From: Gemmataceae bacterium
GTDB lineage: Bacteria; Planctomycetota; Planctomycetia; Gemmatales; Gemmataceae
Direction: 5' to 3'
Assembly (NCBI GenBank): GCA_019636445.1
Contig: JAHBXO010000010.1
Span: 62,001 to 126,000 of the forward strand
Length of the DNA stretch: 64,000 nucleotides
Positions 35,235 through 44,299 of the stretch are shown here, piece by piece (positions within the stretch are counted from its first letter, which is position 1; each line of letters begins with the position of its first letter). The notes below the pieces were generated by a model. It worked only from the letters and a program-made list of their open reading frames with translations. It was not told the origin of the DNA and ran no database searches. The translations under genes and the position numbers were made by a program.

Positions 35235-35346
35235 GGTGATCTTCCGTTGGCTACTGTTCAAAATAGCATATCAACGGATCGCGGACCAGACAGCGAAAGC
35301 GACGGAAATTCCCGCGAAATCGTCGGTTGATGTCCGGAAACGAACA

Positions 35347-35368
35347 AGCCCCGGCATCGGCCGGGGCT
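35347..35368 (-). terminator. Terminator behind the micro-protein gene
   Basis: An 8-bp stem AGCCCCGG/CCGGGGCT with a six-base loop. Read on the minus strand it is followed by TGTTCGTTT and lies 25 bp past the stop at 35394. It fits an intrinsic terminator with a modest T-tract. Confidence 0.6.
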
Positions 35369-35393
35369 TTCGCAGTGTATCACTGGCAACGGC

Positions 35394-35567
35394 TCACCAC
35401 TCCGGCAGCGGCGGGGGCGGCGGGTTTTCGGCCGGCGGCGTCGGGGCCGGTTCGGCAGGCTCTTCGGGCGGCGGGGCGACGGGAGCGGGACCGGTCGGGT
35501 CGACCGGCAGAACCGTGGGGGTTTCCCGGTTCTCCATGACTTCCAGTCGGAGTTTGAAGAACGACAT
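35394..35567 (-). CDS. 57-residue micro-protein with planctomycete LExxExRxxP signature
   Basis: From the ATG at 35567 (MSFFKLRLEVMENRETPTVL) 57 residues are encoded, with a GGATTACCCG leader. The LRLEVMENRETPT stretch matches the conserved N-terminal segment (LExLExRxxPS-like) seen at the start of many large planctomycete surface and extracellular proteins. Here it heads only a Pro/Ala/Glu tail (the last 30 residues are almost half proline) and then stops. A terminator sits just beyond it, so it is its own transcription unit. It may be a free targeting peptide, a processed surface peptide or the remnant of a large gene. Confidence 0.6.
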   Translation of the reverse strand: MSFFKLRLEVMENRETPTVLPVDPTGPAPVAPPPEEPAEPAPTPPAENPPPPPLPEW

Positions 35568-35892
35568 GACGGGTAATCCTTGCGAGAGGATGATTCGAAT
35601 CCGAGGGGGGCGATCCGTCCACCAGGACGGTATCCTCTTCAGCAATGCCTATTTAATGGGAGACATGAAACCGTGTCAAGAAGAATCTTGCCGGTTCTAA
35701 CTGTGTTAACGGAAATTGTCGGCGCGAGCTTCGCGCGCCTCCGCCAGAACAGGTTGTGCGCTTTCGGTTACAAGTTCTTTTACAGCAACGGTTTTTGCAG
35801 CCGCTTACGAACGTGGCTCACGCAAGGACATTCTCGTAGAATTTTCCGAAAATATTCCCGGACGCCGATCCCTCTCTCGAAAGCGATCCCCC
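35568..35892. other. 325-bp intergenic region, no gene seen
   Basis: Divergent gap between the micro-protein and a secreted LamG-type protein. It includes a more AT-rich stretch (about 35640-35720) and a small GC hairpin near 35720-35738. It should carry promoters for both genes. No further coding or repeat signal is apparent. Confidence 0.5.
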
Positions 35893-36645
35893 ATGCAACC
35901 GCTCGTCGCCGCGCCGATCTCGCTTCTGCTGTTCGTCACCCTGGGATTTGCGGCCGACAAGCCGCCGGTCCCCGCCGCGCCGATTGCGGAGAAGAAGGAA
36001 CTGCTGTTCGCCGACGACTTCGAGTCGGCCATGCCCGCGAAGCCCTGGCATCGCGTCGTGCCGACGTTCGCCTTCGACAAGGGCGTGCTCACCGGCACGC
36101 AGACGCGCGACAAGGACGTGCCCTCCGCCGACGGCAAGTCGGTCGTGAAGGCGCACGCCGCCGTCCACGGTCTGGAGATCCCCACCAAGGACAGCATCGT
36201 CGAGGTGAAGATCCGCTTCGACGGCGCGACCATGATCGACGTCGAGTTCGACGACCGCAAATACACCGGCGCGCACTACGGCCACATCTGCCGCGCGCAG
36301 GTGCGGCTGACCGGCGTGACGATCATCGACGAGCGCGACGGCACGATGCGCAACGACATCTACGAGATGAAGAAGGACCCGGCGAAGAAGGCCGAGGTGG
36401 CGAAGTTGCTCGCCGGCCGCAGCATCACGTATCCCGCGAAACTGGAAGCGGGCAAATGGTACGCCCTCGCCGTCGAGACGGTCGGCGAGGCGATGCGCGT
36501 GTCGATCGACGGGAAGCCGATGGCGTATTTGAAGTCGTCGGGCATCGGCCACGCGACGAAGTCGAAGATCGAGCTGGGCGTGGCGGGGAAGTCCGGCTCG
36601 TTCGACGACATCAAGGTCTGGAACGCCGTGCCGGCGAAGCCGTAG
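35893..36645 (+). CDS. Secreted LamG/DUF1080-like beta-sandwich protein
   Basis: A 250-residue protein from the ATG at 35893. A signal peptide (MQPLVAAPISLLLFVTLGFA) precedes a single concanavalin-like domain: LLFADDFESAMPAKPWH near the start, a central VEVKIRFDGA strand, and closing strands WYALAVETVGEAMRVSIDG and FDDIKVWNA. Planctomycete proteins of this kind are often annotated as family 16-like or DUF1080 and thought to bind or process polysaccharides. It ends convergently with the sulfatase operon, three bases from its last gene, and may take part in the same degradation. Confidence 0.75.
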   Translation: MQPLVAAPISLLLFVTLGFAADKPPVPAAPIAEKKELLFADDFESAMPAKPWHRVVPTFAFDKGVLTGTQTRDKDVPSADGKSVVKAHAAVHGLEIPTKDSIVEVKIRFDGATMIDVEFDDRKYTGAHYGHICRAQVRLTGVTIIDERDGTMRNDIYEMKKDPAKKAEVAKLLAGRSITYPAKLEAGKWYALAVETVGEAMRVSIDGKPMAYLKSSGIGHATKSKIELGVAGKSGSFDDIKVWNAVPAKP

Positions 36646-36648
36646 TCG

Positions 36649-37995
36649 TTACGGCAGCGCCTTCCGCCAGGCGCGCACCGCCGCCGTCAGTTCGCGAGCC
36701 TTTTCCCCTTGCTCAGCGGCGCGGTTGATCGTCTCGGCGCGGTCCGTTGACAGGTCGTAGAGTTCCGCGCCGGTGCCGTCGGCGTTCACGAGCAGCTTCC
36801 AGTCCCCGGATCGGACCGCGAGGTTCGGGCTTCGGTGTTTCGCATCTTTCGGATAGGCGAACGATTTGTCGTTGCGGCCGTACTCCCAGAGGAGCGGCTT
36901 CGTGCGTACGGGTGTGGCACCCTTGAGCGCCGCGGAGAGGTCCTCGCCGTCGGGCTTGGCCTCATCGGGGAGCTTCGCGCCGGCGAGCGTCGCAAGCGTC
37001 GGCAGGAAATCGACGGTCGCGAACACCGTCTTTTCATTGACACTTCCCCCGGCCAGCGTGCCCGGCCACCACGCCATCATCGGCACGCGAATGCCTCCTT
37101 CGTAGAGGCTCAGCTTCTGGCCGCGCAACCCGCCGCTCCGCTCGCGCTCGAACGGCGGCGACGCGCCGTTGTCCCCCAGGAACAGCACCAGCGTGTTCGT
37201 ATCCTTCAGCCCATCCAACAGTCGGCCGATCTGCCGGTCCATCTCGACCAGCACGGCGCGATACTTCGCCTTCAATTCGCCTTCCGTCGGCCGGCGCGCG
37301 GCCTTCAAGTCGGCGTCGGACGGCACGAACGGCGTGTGCGTGTCGTCGAGCCAGAGGTTCACGAAGCATGGCTTCGCCGCATTCGCCTTCAGGAACTCCA
37401 GCGTGCGGTCGACCATCCAGGCGGTGCGGCGGTGGCGCGGCACCTGCTGCGGTTCGAGCTGGTCCTGCGGCCCCCAGGGGGTGGTCTTGAGGCCGAGCGG
37501 CGCGGCGGGTTCGGGGCTTTCGTAGGTGCCGAGGCCAAGATCGTAGCCATAGGCGGCGAACTTGGGCGCGTCGGCAACGTCGCGGCCGCCGCCGAGGTGC
37601 CACTTGCCGACGTGCGCCGTGGCGTAGCCGGCCGCTTGGAGCATGCGCGGCAGCGACGGCGCCTTCGGGTCGAGGTAGTCGGCCATCTCGCAGGCCGCGT
37701 TGCCGGCGCGGGTCTGGAGGAAGCTCGTGATCTTCCAGCGGGCCGGGAAGTTCCCGGTGATGATGCCGCAACGGGAAGGCGAGCAGATCGGCGCGGCCAC
37801 GTACCCCTGAGTGAAGCGCACGCCTTCCTTCGCGAGGCGATCGATGTTCGGCGTCTCGACAAGTTTGTTCCCCTGGCACGAAGGGTCGCCCCAGCCGAAA
37901 TCGTCGGCGAGGACGATGACGATGTTTGGCCGTTCGGCGGCCGGCGCGGCGTGCGCCGCGAGCGCGAGGGAAAGGACGAGCAGGTATCGGTTCAT
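36649..37995 (-). CDS. Secreted sulfatase (fourth gene of operon)
   Basis: A 448-residue protein from the ATG at 37995, which overlaps the upstream stop (ATGA). A signal peptide (MNRYLLVLSLALAAHAAPA) is followed by NIVIVLADDFGWGD with two calcium-binding aspartates, and the sulfatase signature CSPSRCG, whose Cys is converted to formylglycine. HVGKWHLG and a C-terminal subdomain complete an arylsulfatase-A-type fold. Substrates are likely sulfated polysaccharides, but specificity cannot be read. It is the last of four adjoining sulfatase genes. Confidence 0.93.
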   Translation of the reverse strand: MNRYLLVLSLALAAHAAPAAERPNIVIVLADDFGWGDPSCQGNKLVETPNIDRLAKEGVRFTQGYVAAPICSPSRCGIITGNFPARWKITSFLQTRAGNAACEMADYLDPKAPSLPRMLQAAGYATAHVGKWHLGGGRDVADAPKFAAYGYDLGLGTYESPEPAAPLGLKTTPWGPQDQLEPQQVPRHRRTAWMVDRTLEFLKANAAKPCFVNLWLDDTHTPFVPSDADLKAARRPTEGELKAKYRAVLVEMDRQIGRLLDGLKDTNTLVLFLGDNGASPPFERERSGGLRGQKLSLYEGGIRVPMMAWWPGTLAGGSVNEKTVFATVDFLPTLATLAGAKLPDEAKPDGEDLSAALKGATPVRTKPLLWEYGRNDKSFAYPKDAKHRSPNLAVRSGDWKLLVNADGTGAELYDLSTDRAETINRAAEQGEKARELTAAVRAWRKALP

Positions 37996-39428
37996 TTCGA
38001 ATTCCCGGATGCGTAGTCGTCGCCGTTGAGGCTCCGCACCACGGAGCCGAGCCATGCGGTCAGGTCTTTTTGCATCGTCGCGGCCCGCTCCGGTTCGGCG
38101 GCGAGGCGGTCCTTCGACTCCTTCGGATCGGCGGCGAGGTCGTAAAGCTCCCACTTCACGCCGTTGGATTTCGCGGTCTCGATGCGGTGGAGTTTCCACG
38201 AACCGTCGAGCCAGGCGGAATGGCCGGGGAACTGATCGAGTGGGTATTGCTTCGTGAGGTCACCGGCCTTCGCAAAGAGTCGAACGGGATCGCTCGGCTC
38301 GCGTCCGGCCGTCTGATCCTTCAGCAGGTCGTCCATCCATTCCTTCGACGGCGTGCCGACGCCCGGCGTCGGGTGGTTCCAGAAGCCGATCGGTTTCGCA
38401 CGAGCATCCGTGGTTCCGTCGAGCAGCCCGGAAAGGCTTACCCCGTCGAGCGGTGGTTGCTTCGCGGCCTTCGCGCCGGTCCATTCGAGGATCGTCGGGT
38501 AGATGTCCGACGTGACGCAATCGGTCTTCACGACGCGCGGCTTGGCGTAGCGCGCCGGCCATTCGAGGAGCGCCGGCACGAGCAGGCCGCCTTCGTAGAC
38601 CTGCCCCTTGTTGCCGCGGGCACCGCCGGTCGAGCCGAGCTTCGGCAGCGCGCCGTTGTCCGAGCAGTACCAGAGGATGGTGTTGTCCGTCAGGCCGAGC
38701 GTCTTCAACTCCGCGCGCACTTTCCCGAAGGCGCGGTCCATCGCGGCGATCTCGCCGAGGAAGTTCGCCTCGGCGGCGGGCCGGTCGGCGTAGGGTTCGC
38801 GGTCGGCGGGAAGCGCCTTGTGCGGGTTGTGCGGCGAGCCGAACCAGACCACCGCGAGGAACGGCTGCTTCTTGGCGGCGCAGTCGCGCACGAAGTTGAG
38901 CGCGAGGTCGGCGGTGACGTCGGAGCTATCGCCCTGGAATTGCTTCGCCTTCCCCTGCACACTGAGCACCGGATCAAGGTCGAAGAAGTTGGGGGCGGAG
39001 ACCCACTCGTCGAAGCCAATTGCGCCGGGGTTGGCGCGGCCGGCCTTCTGGACGGAACCGACGTGCCATTTGCCGAAGTGACCGGTGCGGTAGCCGGCAG
39101 TCTTCAAGACGTGCGCGATCGTCGTCTCCTGCGGGCGGACGGGGTGGCCCCATTGGAAGGTCGCCATGCGGTTGGGCGTGCGGCCGGTGAGGACGCTGGC
39201 GCGCGTGGGGGAGCAGACCGGGGCGGCGGCGTGAAAGCGGTCGAAGCGGATCGCGTCCTTCGCCATCGCGTCGAAGTGCGGGGTCTTGAGGAGCGGGTGG
39301 CCGTTGTAGGCCATGTCGCCCCAACCCTGGTCGTCCGCCATGACGAGGACGACGTTCGGCTTCGGAGGCGCGGCGAACGCCGCACCCGACAGAACGATCG
39401 CGATCGTGAGGGAGAGGAGGAATCGCAC
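37992..39428 (-). CDS. Secreted sulfatase (third gene of operon)
   Basis: A 478-residue sulfatase with a signal peptide (MRFLLSLTIAIVLSGAAFA). Metal-site aspartates are in VLVMADDQGWGD and the formylglycine signature is CSPTRAS. HFGKWHVGS and the phosphate/sulfate pocket motifs follow. It differs from its neighbours in a longer central region. It overlaps the next gene by four bases and lies three bases behind the previous one, so all four are translationally linked. Confidence 0.93.
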   Translation of the reverse strand: MRFLLSLTIAIVLSGAAFAAPPKPNVVLVMADDQGWGDMAYNGHPLLKTPHFDAMAKDAIRFDRFHAAAPVCSPTRASVLTGRTPNRMATFQWGHPVRPQETTIAHVLKTAGYRTGHFGKWHVGSVQKAGRANPGAIGFDEWVSAPNFFDLDPVLSVQGKAKQFQGDSSDVTADLALNFVRDCAAKKQPFLAVVWFGSPHNPHKALPADREPYADRPAAEANFLGEIAAMDRAFGKVRAELKTLGLTDNTILWYCSDNGALPKLGSTGGARGNKGQVYEGGLLVPALLEWPARYAKPRVVKTDCVTSDIYPTILEWTGAKAAKQPPLDGVSLSGLLDGTTDARAKPIGFWNHPTPGVGTPSKEWMDDLLKDQTAGREPSDPVRLFAKAGDLTKQYPLDQFPGHSAWLDGSWKLHRIETAKSNGVKWELYDLAADPKESKDRLAAEPERAATMQKDLTAWLGSVVRSLNGDDYASGNSK

Positions 39429-39431
39429 GGG

Positions 39432-40808
39432 TCAGTCCTTCGCTTTGAGTTTGGCGTTCGGGTTCGGGAGTTCGCGTTCGGTGGCGAGGCCGCGATCGCC
39501 GTTGGCGGCCATCCACGCGTCGAGGTCGGCGCGCAGGGTCTTCAACCGTTCGGCCTGCTTCGGGTCGGCGGCGAGGTTCGTCAGCTCGTGCGGGTCGGTC
39601 GCCACGTCGTACAGTTCCTCGGCCGGGCGCGTGTGGTAGCGCGTCACGATCGCGGCGGCGGCCGGGTCGGTCTTCGCCTTCGCCACCCACGAATCCCAGT
39701 ACGCGCGGCCGTCGGCGCCGGCATTCCCCTTGTCGACGTGCGTGTGGTGCTCGGCCGACGGATCGAGGTTGCGGATGTACTTCCAATCGGCGGTACGCAC
39801 GCCGCGGATCGGGTAGCGGTTCATCTGGCCGTCGGCGCTGTGCGTGAGGAAGACCTTGTCCCGATGGCGGTCCGCTTTGCCAAGCAGGACGTCGAGGAAC
39901 GAGCGGCCGCTGATCGCGTTCGGTGCTTCGCCACCGACGGCGGCGACGAGCGTGGGCAGCAGGTCGATCCAGCCGACCATCGCGTCGGTCGTGGTGCCGG
40001 GCTTCACGCGGCCAGGCCAGCACACGATGAGCGGCGTGCGCACGCCGGCGTCGGTGAGGTTCCATTTGCCGAACGGAAACTGCGAGCCGTGATCCGAGGT
40101 GAACGCGAAGAGAACGTTCTCGCCGAGGTTCTTCGCGGCGGCGTTTCGCACGAGGCCGAGGTCGCGGTCGGCGTTCGCGACGGCGGCAAGGTAGCGGGCA
40201 CGGGCCGCGCGTGTCTCCGGCGTGTCCACCTGCGTCGGCGGGAGCTTCCCGATCGCAATCGCCGATTCCTTTGGCCACGGGACGTGCGGCCAGTTGGTGC
40301 CGACGAGCAGGCAGAGCGGTTTGTCGGACTTGCGGCCGTCGAGGAACTTCACCGCTTCCGCGATGCAGTCGTCCTCGTGATATTTGAAGTGGCTGGCGTG
40401 GTCGAAGCCGTAGTCCGTCACCTGCGCGTAGTGGGCGACCTTGCCGATGGCGGCGACCTCGTAGCCCATCTCGCGGAAGTAGGCCGGCCACTTCTTGAGG
40501 CTTGCCTTCGGGCGGGCGTGGTTGAGCATCGCGCCGTTGCGCATCGGGTCCAATCCCGTCAGCAGCGCGGCCCGGCTCGGGGCGCAGCTCGGCGACGACA
40601 CGAACGCCTGGCGGAAAGTCAGGCCATCCTTCGCGAGGCGGTCCATGTTCGGCGTCGGAACGTCCTTACCGCCGTAGGGGCCGCAATCGAGCACACCGAG
40701 ATCATCCGCGAGGAAGAGCACGACGTGCGGTTTCGCGTCGGCGCGCGCCGAACCAGCGAGAAACAAGGCGAGAAGCAATCCGAGGCCACGCATGGTCCGC
40801 TCCGTCAT
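39432..40808 (-). CDS. Secreted sulfatase, iduronate-2-sulfatase-like (second gene of operon)
   Basis: A 458-residue protein whose ATG at 40808 overlaps the preceding stop (ATGA). A signal peptide (MRGLGLLLALFLAGSARA after a short MTERT leader) precedes HVVLFLADDLGVLD, and the formylglycine motif is CAPSRAA. Segments such as KVAHYAQVTDYGFDHAS in place of the usual GKWHLG, and the general spacing, resemble iduronate- or heparan-N-sulfatase-type enzymes. This subgroup assignment is tentative. Confidence 0.92.
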   Translation of the reverse strand: MTERTMRGLGLLLALFLAGSARADAKPHVVLFLADDLGVLDCGPYGGKDVPTPNMDRLAKDGLTFRQAFVSSPSCAPSRAALLTGLDPMRNGAMLNHARPKASLKKWPAYFREMGYEVAAIGKVAHYAQVTDYGFDHASHFKYHEDDCIAEAVKFLDGRKSDKPLCLLVGTNWPHVPWPKESAIAIGKLPPTQVDTPETRAARARYLAAVANADRDLGLVRNAAAKNLGENVLFAFTSDHGSQFPFGKWNLTDAGVRTPLIVCWPGRVKPGTTTDAMVGWIDLLPTLVAAVGGEAPNAISGRSFLDVLLGKADRHRDKVFLTHSADGQMNRYPIRGVRTADWKYIRNLDPSAEHHTHVDKGNAGADGRAYWDSWVAKAKTDPAAAAIVTRYHTRPAEELYDVATDPHELTNLAADPKQAERLKTLRADLDAWMAANGDRGLATERELPNPNAKLKAKD

Positions 40809-42121
40809 TCGGCTTTGCCGCCGCCCCACAGCGGCTTGACATTGCCCTTGTTCCACTCGTCCCACGCCGCCTGGAGGTCGCGCACGCGCTCCGGTTGCTT
40901 CGCGGCGAGGTCGGTCGCTTCGCCGAGATCGGTCGCCAGGTTGTAGAGCTTCGCCGCCGACGTGCCCTTTCCGCCCTCGGCCGCGAGGTCGTACTTCACG
41001 AGTTTCCAGTCACCCTTGCGGATCGCCATCTGCTGGCCGAAGCGCCAGTAGAGTGCCGCGTGGGGCTTGTCCGTTTTGCGCGTCGTCAAGAACGGCAGCA
41101 GGTCCACACCGTCGAGTTTTGAGTCGGGTTTCACGCCGAGGCCGGAGGCGCCGAGCGCGGTTGCGTGCAGGTCCAACTGGATGACGGGCCGGTCGTCGGT
41201 CGCGCCCGCTGGCAGCGTGCCGGGCCACGACAGAATGAACGGCACGCGCACGCCGCCCTCGAGCGTCGTGCGCTTCGAGCCGCGCAGCGGCGCGTTCGAC
41301 GAACCGTTCGTCGTCGTACCCGTCATCGTCGGGCCGCCGTTGTCGCTGATGAACGCGACGAGCGTCTTCTCCGTCAGTTTTGCGTCCTTCAGCTTGCCAA
41401 TGACTTGCCCGATGGCGTCGTCCATCGCGGACATCATCGCGGCGTACTTGCGGCGCGTCGGATCCTGGATGCCGGCGAATTTCTTCAGGCGCGGGTCGTC
41501 CGCCTGCATCGGCGTGTGGACGGCGTTGAACGCGAGGTAAAGGAAGAACGGGCGGTCTTTGTTCCGGTCGATGAACGCGACCGACTCGCGGGCGATCGCG
41601 TCGGTCAGATAGGTTTTGTCGCCGGCCGGTTCGGTGCCGCGGAGGATGCCGTTCGGGTTGAAGTAGTCGTGGGCGCCGCCGAGGAAGCCAAAGAAGTCGT
41701 CGAAGCCGCGCTTCTGCGGGTGTCGGTCGGCGGCATTGCCGAGGTGCCACTTGCCGACGAGTGCGGTGCGGTAACCAGCGGTCTTGAGCTTGTCGGCGAT
41801 GGTTGTTTCCGTCAGTGGCAGGCCATGCATGCCGCCGGCAGGGTTGAACTCGTGGCCGAAGCGATTCTGATAGCGCCCAGTGAGTAGCCCGGCGCGCGTC
41901 GGCGAACAATACGGTCCGGAGACGTAGCCGTTGGTGAAGCGCGTGCCGGCCTTCGCCAGCGCGTCCAGGTGCGGCGTGGGAATGTCCTTGCAGCCGTGGA
42001 AGCCGACGTCGGCGTAGCCCATGTCGTCGCCGACGATGTAGACGATGTTCGGTTTCGCCGGCTCGGCCGCGACGGCGAGCGAACCGGAGAAAGCGGCGAG
42101 GATGAGGACGAGTCGCGACAT
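40805..42121 (-). CDS. Secreted sulfatase (first gene of operon)
   Basis: A 438-residue sulfatase with a signal peptide (MSRLVLILAAFSGSLAVAA), NIVYIVGDDMGYAD with the metal-binding aspartates, formylglycine motif CSPTRAG and LVGKWHLGN. It resembles arylsulfatase A/B and N-acetylgalactosamine-6-sulfatase families. It is the promoter-proximal gene of four; the gap 42122-42203 to the divergent VOC gene should contain the operon promoter. Confidence 0.93.
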   Translation of the reverse strand: MSRLVLILAAFSGSLAVAAEPAKPNIVYIVGDDMGYADVGFHGCKDIPTPHLDALAKAGTRFTNGYVSGPYCSPTRAGLLTGRYQNRFGHEFNPAGGMHGLPLTETTIADKLKTAGYRTALVGKWHLGNAADRHPQKRGFDDFFGFLGGAHDYFNPNGILRGTEPAGDKTYLTDAIARESVAFIDRNKDRPFFLYLAFNAVHTPMQADDPRLKKFAGIQDPTRRKYAAMMSAMDDAIGQVIGKLKDAKLTEKTLVAFISDNGGPTMTGTTTNGSSNAPLRGSKRTTLEGGVRVPFILSWPGTLPAGATDDRPVIQLDLHATALGASGLGVKPDSKLDGVDLLPFLTTRKTDKPHAALYWRFGQQMAIRKGDWKLVKYDLAAEGGKGTSAAKLYNLATDLGEATDLAAKQPERVRDLQAAWDEWNKGNVKPLWGGGKAE

Positions 42122-42203
42122 GGATTTGCTCCGAATCCGGGAAGTCGCTTTCGTTCTATGCGAGATCCGATTACCTTAAATCACTCTCCGGGAGCGAATT
42201 CCC

Positions 42204-42599
42204 ATGCCACCACTCGATGGTCTGCTGGAAACGGCCCTGTACGTGGATGACCCGGCGCTTTCGGCGCGCTTCTACCGCGAGGTCTTCGGCTTCGAGGAAA
42301 TGGTGGCGAACGACCGGCTGCACGCGCTGGTCATTCCCGACCGCCTCGTGCTGCTGCTCTTCCGCAAGGGGGCGTCGGCGAGCCTGCCGGTCCCGCACGA
42401 CGGAACCGGCCAGTCGCACGTTGCATTCGCCATCCCGAAGGCGGCGCTGGAAGACTGGAAGGCCTGGCTTGCGCGGCATCAGCTTCCCATTCTGGAGACG
42501 CGTGTCTGGCCGCGCGGCGGCACCAGCCTCTACTTCCGCGACCCCGACGGCCACCTGCTCGAAGTCGCCACCCCCGGCGTCTGGCCGCGAGTCTACTGA
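42204..42599 (+). CDS. VOC superfamily (glyoxalase/dioxygenase-like) protein
   Basis: A 131-residue protein with the paired beta-alpha-beta-beta-beta units of the vicinal oxygen chelate fold. An N-terminal ETALYVDDPALSARFYREVFGF is typical; HVAFAIP and a C-terminal LYFRDPDGHLLEV contain the His and Glu metal-ligand positions. Members include glyoxalase I, fosfomycin resistance enzymes and extradiol dioxygenases; nothing here decides among them. Confidence 0.9.
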   Translation: MPPLDGLLETALYVDDPALSARFYREVFGFEEMVANDRLHALVIPDRLVLLLFRKGASASLPVPHDGTGQSHVAFAIPKAALEDWKAWLARHQLPILETRVWPRGGTSLYFRDPDGHLLEVATPGVWPRVY

Positions 42600-42647
42600 C
42601 CCGCTTGCGATTGACGCCGGGAATTCCGGCGGGTTAAATTTCCGGCC

Positions 42648-43604
42648 ATGATGCTTCCGCGTATTTCCGCCCGCCCCAGCCCGGCCGCGGCCGTCGCCTG
42701 GGACGAAACGCACTGCCCGCTCTGCGGGCACGTGGATGCCGATTGCATCCAGGAGGCGCAGGACCCGACGCCCGCCGAGGGCGACGGCCTCTGGTTCGCC
42801 GTCGTCCAGTGCCGCCACTGCTCGCTGCGCTACACGAACCCCCGACCCGACGCCGCGTGCATCGGCCGCTTTTATCCCGGCGATTACAAGCCGCACCGCC
42901 GCCCGCGCAAGATGGACGCCGACCGCCCCAGTTCCTGGTGGGGCCGCCTCTCCGGACGCTCCGTCGAACGCCGCGGCGAACTGCCCTGGGAAGGGGCCCC
43001 CGGCCGGCTCCTCGATTTCGGCTGCGGCGGTGGATCGTTCCTGAAGCGCATGGCCGAACGCGGCTGGCACGTCACCGGACTCGACGCCGCCGTCGGCGCC
43101 GTCCGCGAAGTGCAGGAGTCGCTCGGCCTCACGGCCCTCGTCGGATCGCTGCCCCACGAGGACCTCGCCCCCGCGAGCTTCGAAGTCGTCACGATGTGGC
43201 ACTCCCTCGAACACGTCCACGATCCGCTCGCCATCCTCGCCGAAGCCTACCGCCTGCTCACGCCCGGCGGCAAACTCATCGTCGCCTGCCCGAACATCGA
43301 TAGCTGGCCGTTCCGCTGGTTCGGCCCCGCCTGGTTCGGCCTCGACCTGCCGCGCCACCTCGTCCACTTCACGCCGAAGACCCTGACGGACGCGATGGAG
43401 TCGAGCGGCTTCCGCGTCGAATCGGTCCGGCCGATCCGCCACGGCGACTGGCTGCGCTCGAGTGCGAAACTCGCGATGAAAAAAGGGACCGCGAACCTCT
43501 GGCATCGCCCGCTGGCGTGGAAGCCGATGGCGAAACTCGGCGCCTGGCTGACGTACCTCGCCGGCCAGAGCGATTGCATGATCGCCGTCGCCCGCCGGCC
43601 CTGA
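42648..43604 (+). CDS. Zinc-ribbon SAM-dependent methyltransferase
   Basis: A 318-residue protein. Residues about 20-60 form a zinc ribbon with CPLCGH and CRHC pairs and then YTNPRP, a pattern common in methyltransferases that act on sugars or glycolipid-linked substrates. The SAM site LLDFGCGGGSF is near 121 and motif IV region WHSLEHVHDP near 184. The C-terminal part, with a WFGPAWFGLDLPRHLVHF stretch, is common in cell-surface polysaccharide methyltransferases. No other polysaccharide biosynthesis gene adjoins it, so the substrate is open. Confidence 0.88.
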   Translation: MMLPRISARPSPAAAVAWDETHCPLCGHVDADCIQEAQDPTPAEGDGLWFAVVQCRHCSLRYTNPRPDAACIGRFYPGDYKPHRRPRKMDADRPSSWWGRLSGRSVERRGELPWEGAPGRLLDFGCGGGSFLKRMAERGWHVTGLDAAVGAVREVQESLGLTALVGSLPHEDLAPASFEVVTMWHSLEHVHDPLAILAEAYRLLTPGGKLIVACPNIDSWPFRWFGPAWFGLDLPRHLVHFTPKTLTDAMESSGFRVESVRPIRHGDWLRSSAKLAMKKGTANLWHRPLAWKPMAKLGAWLTYLAGQSDCMIAVARRP

Positions 43605-43635
43605 ATCCCGCCGCCCGCGCCGTAGAACAGTTCGA

Positions 43636-44244
43636 ATGGCCGAGACGCAGCCGCTCTCCACGCTCGACCGTGCCGCCCGCAGCGCCCTGCTGCCGCACAC
43701 CCCCGTCACGCTGCTCCAGCGCATCCGCGACTCGCGCGACGACGCCGCGTGGGACGACCTCGTGCGCCTCCTCGCGCCCCTCGTCGACCATTGGACCCGC
43801 CGCTCCCTCGCCGACCGCCACGACCGCGCCGACGTCGCACAGGATGTCTTCCTCGAACTCGCCAAGCGCCTCCCCGCGTGGGACTACGACTCGTCCCGGA
43901 GCTTCCGCGCCTGGCTTCGTACCGTCACGCGCTCGAAGTGCGTCGACCTCTTCCGCAAGCGTGGCGAACGCGCCGCCGAGTACGAACTCTCGCAGGTCGT
44001 CGCGGCCGAATCGCCCGACGAACTGGAAATCCAGGAGCGTGCCGTGCTGGCGCGTGCCGCGCTGCGGCTACTCAAGGAGCAGGTGCGCGCCGATGTCTGG
44101 ACGATCTTCCGCCGGCACGTGCTGGAGGAGGAACCCGCCGCCGCCGTCGCGACCGCCAGCGGCGTCGAAGTGAACTACGTCTACCTCGTGCGCAGCCGGC
44201 TCCTCGCCAAACTGCGCGCGCTGCTCGCGAACTTGAGAGATTGA
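43636..44244 (+). CDS. ECF-type RNA polymerase sigma factor
   Basis: A 202-residue protein. Region 2 is visible as the stretch DDLVRLLAPLVDHW...DVAQDVFLELAKRL...FRAWLRTVTRSKCVDLFRK, and region 4 as the helices RADVWTIFRRHVLEEEPAAAVATASGVEVNYVYLVRSRLLAKLR. It belongs to the large planctomycete ECF groups. No anti-sigma gene or membrane partner is next to it; the neighbours are a methyltransferase (31 bp upstream) and peptidase T (55 bp downstream) with no obvious link. Confidence 0.88.
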   Translation: MAETQPLSTLDRAARSALLPHTPVTLLQRIRDSRDDAAWDDLVRLLAPLVDHWTRRSLADRHDRADVAQDVFLELAKRLPAWDYDSSRSFRAWLRTVTRSKCVDLFRKRGERAAEYELSQVVAAESPDELEIQERAVLARAALRLLKEQVRADVWTIFRRHVLEEEPAAAVATASGVEVNYVYLVRSRLLAKLRALLANLRD

Positions 44245-44299
44245 ACGGCGACGCGCTCCGCTCCGAAGACCCCGCGTCGCGGCTAAACAGGGAGACTCG

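Noticed and set aside
37926..40946. A 1006-codon open frame on the plus strand across the sulfatase operon
   Set aside because: It is the mirror of three sulfatase genes with clear catalytic motifs; the translation has low complexity and no signal or domain.
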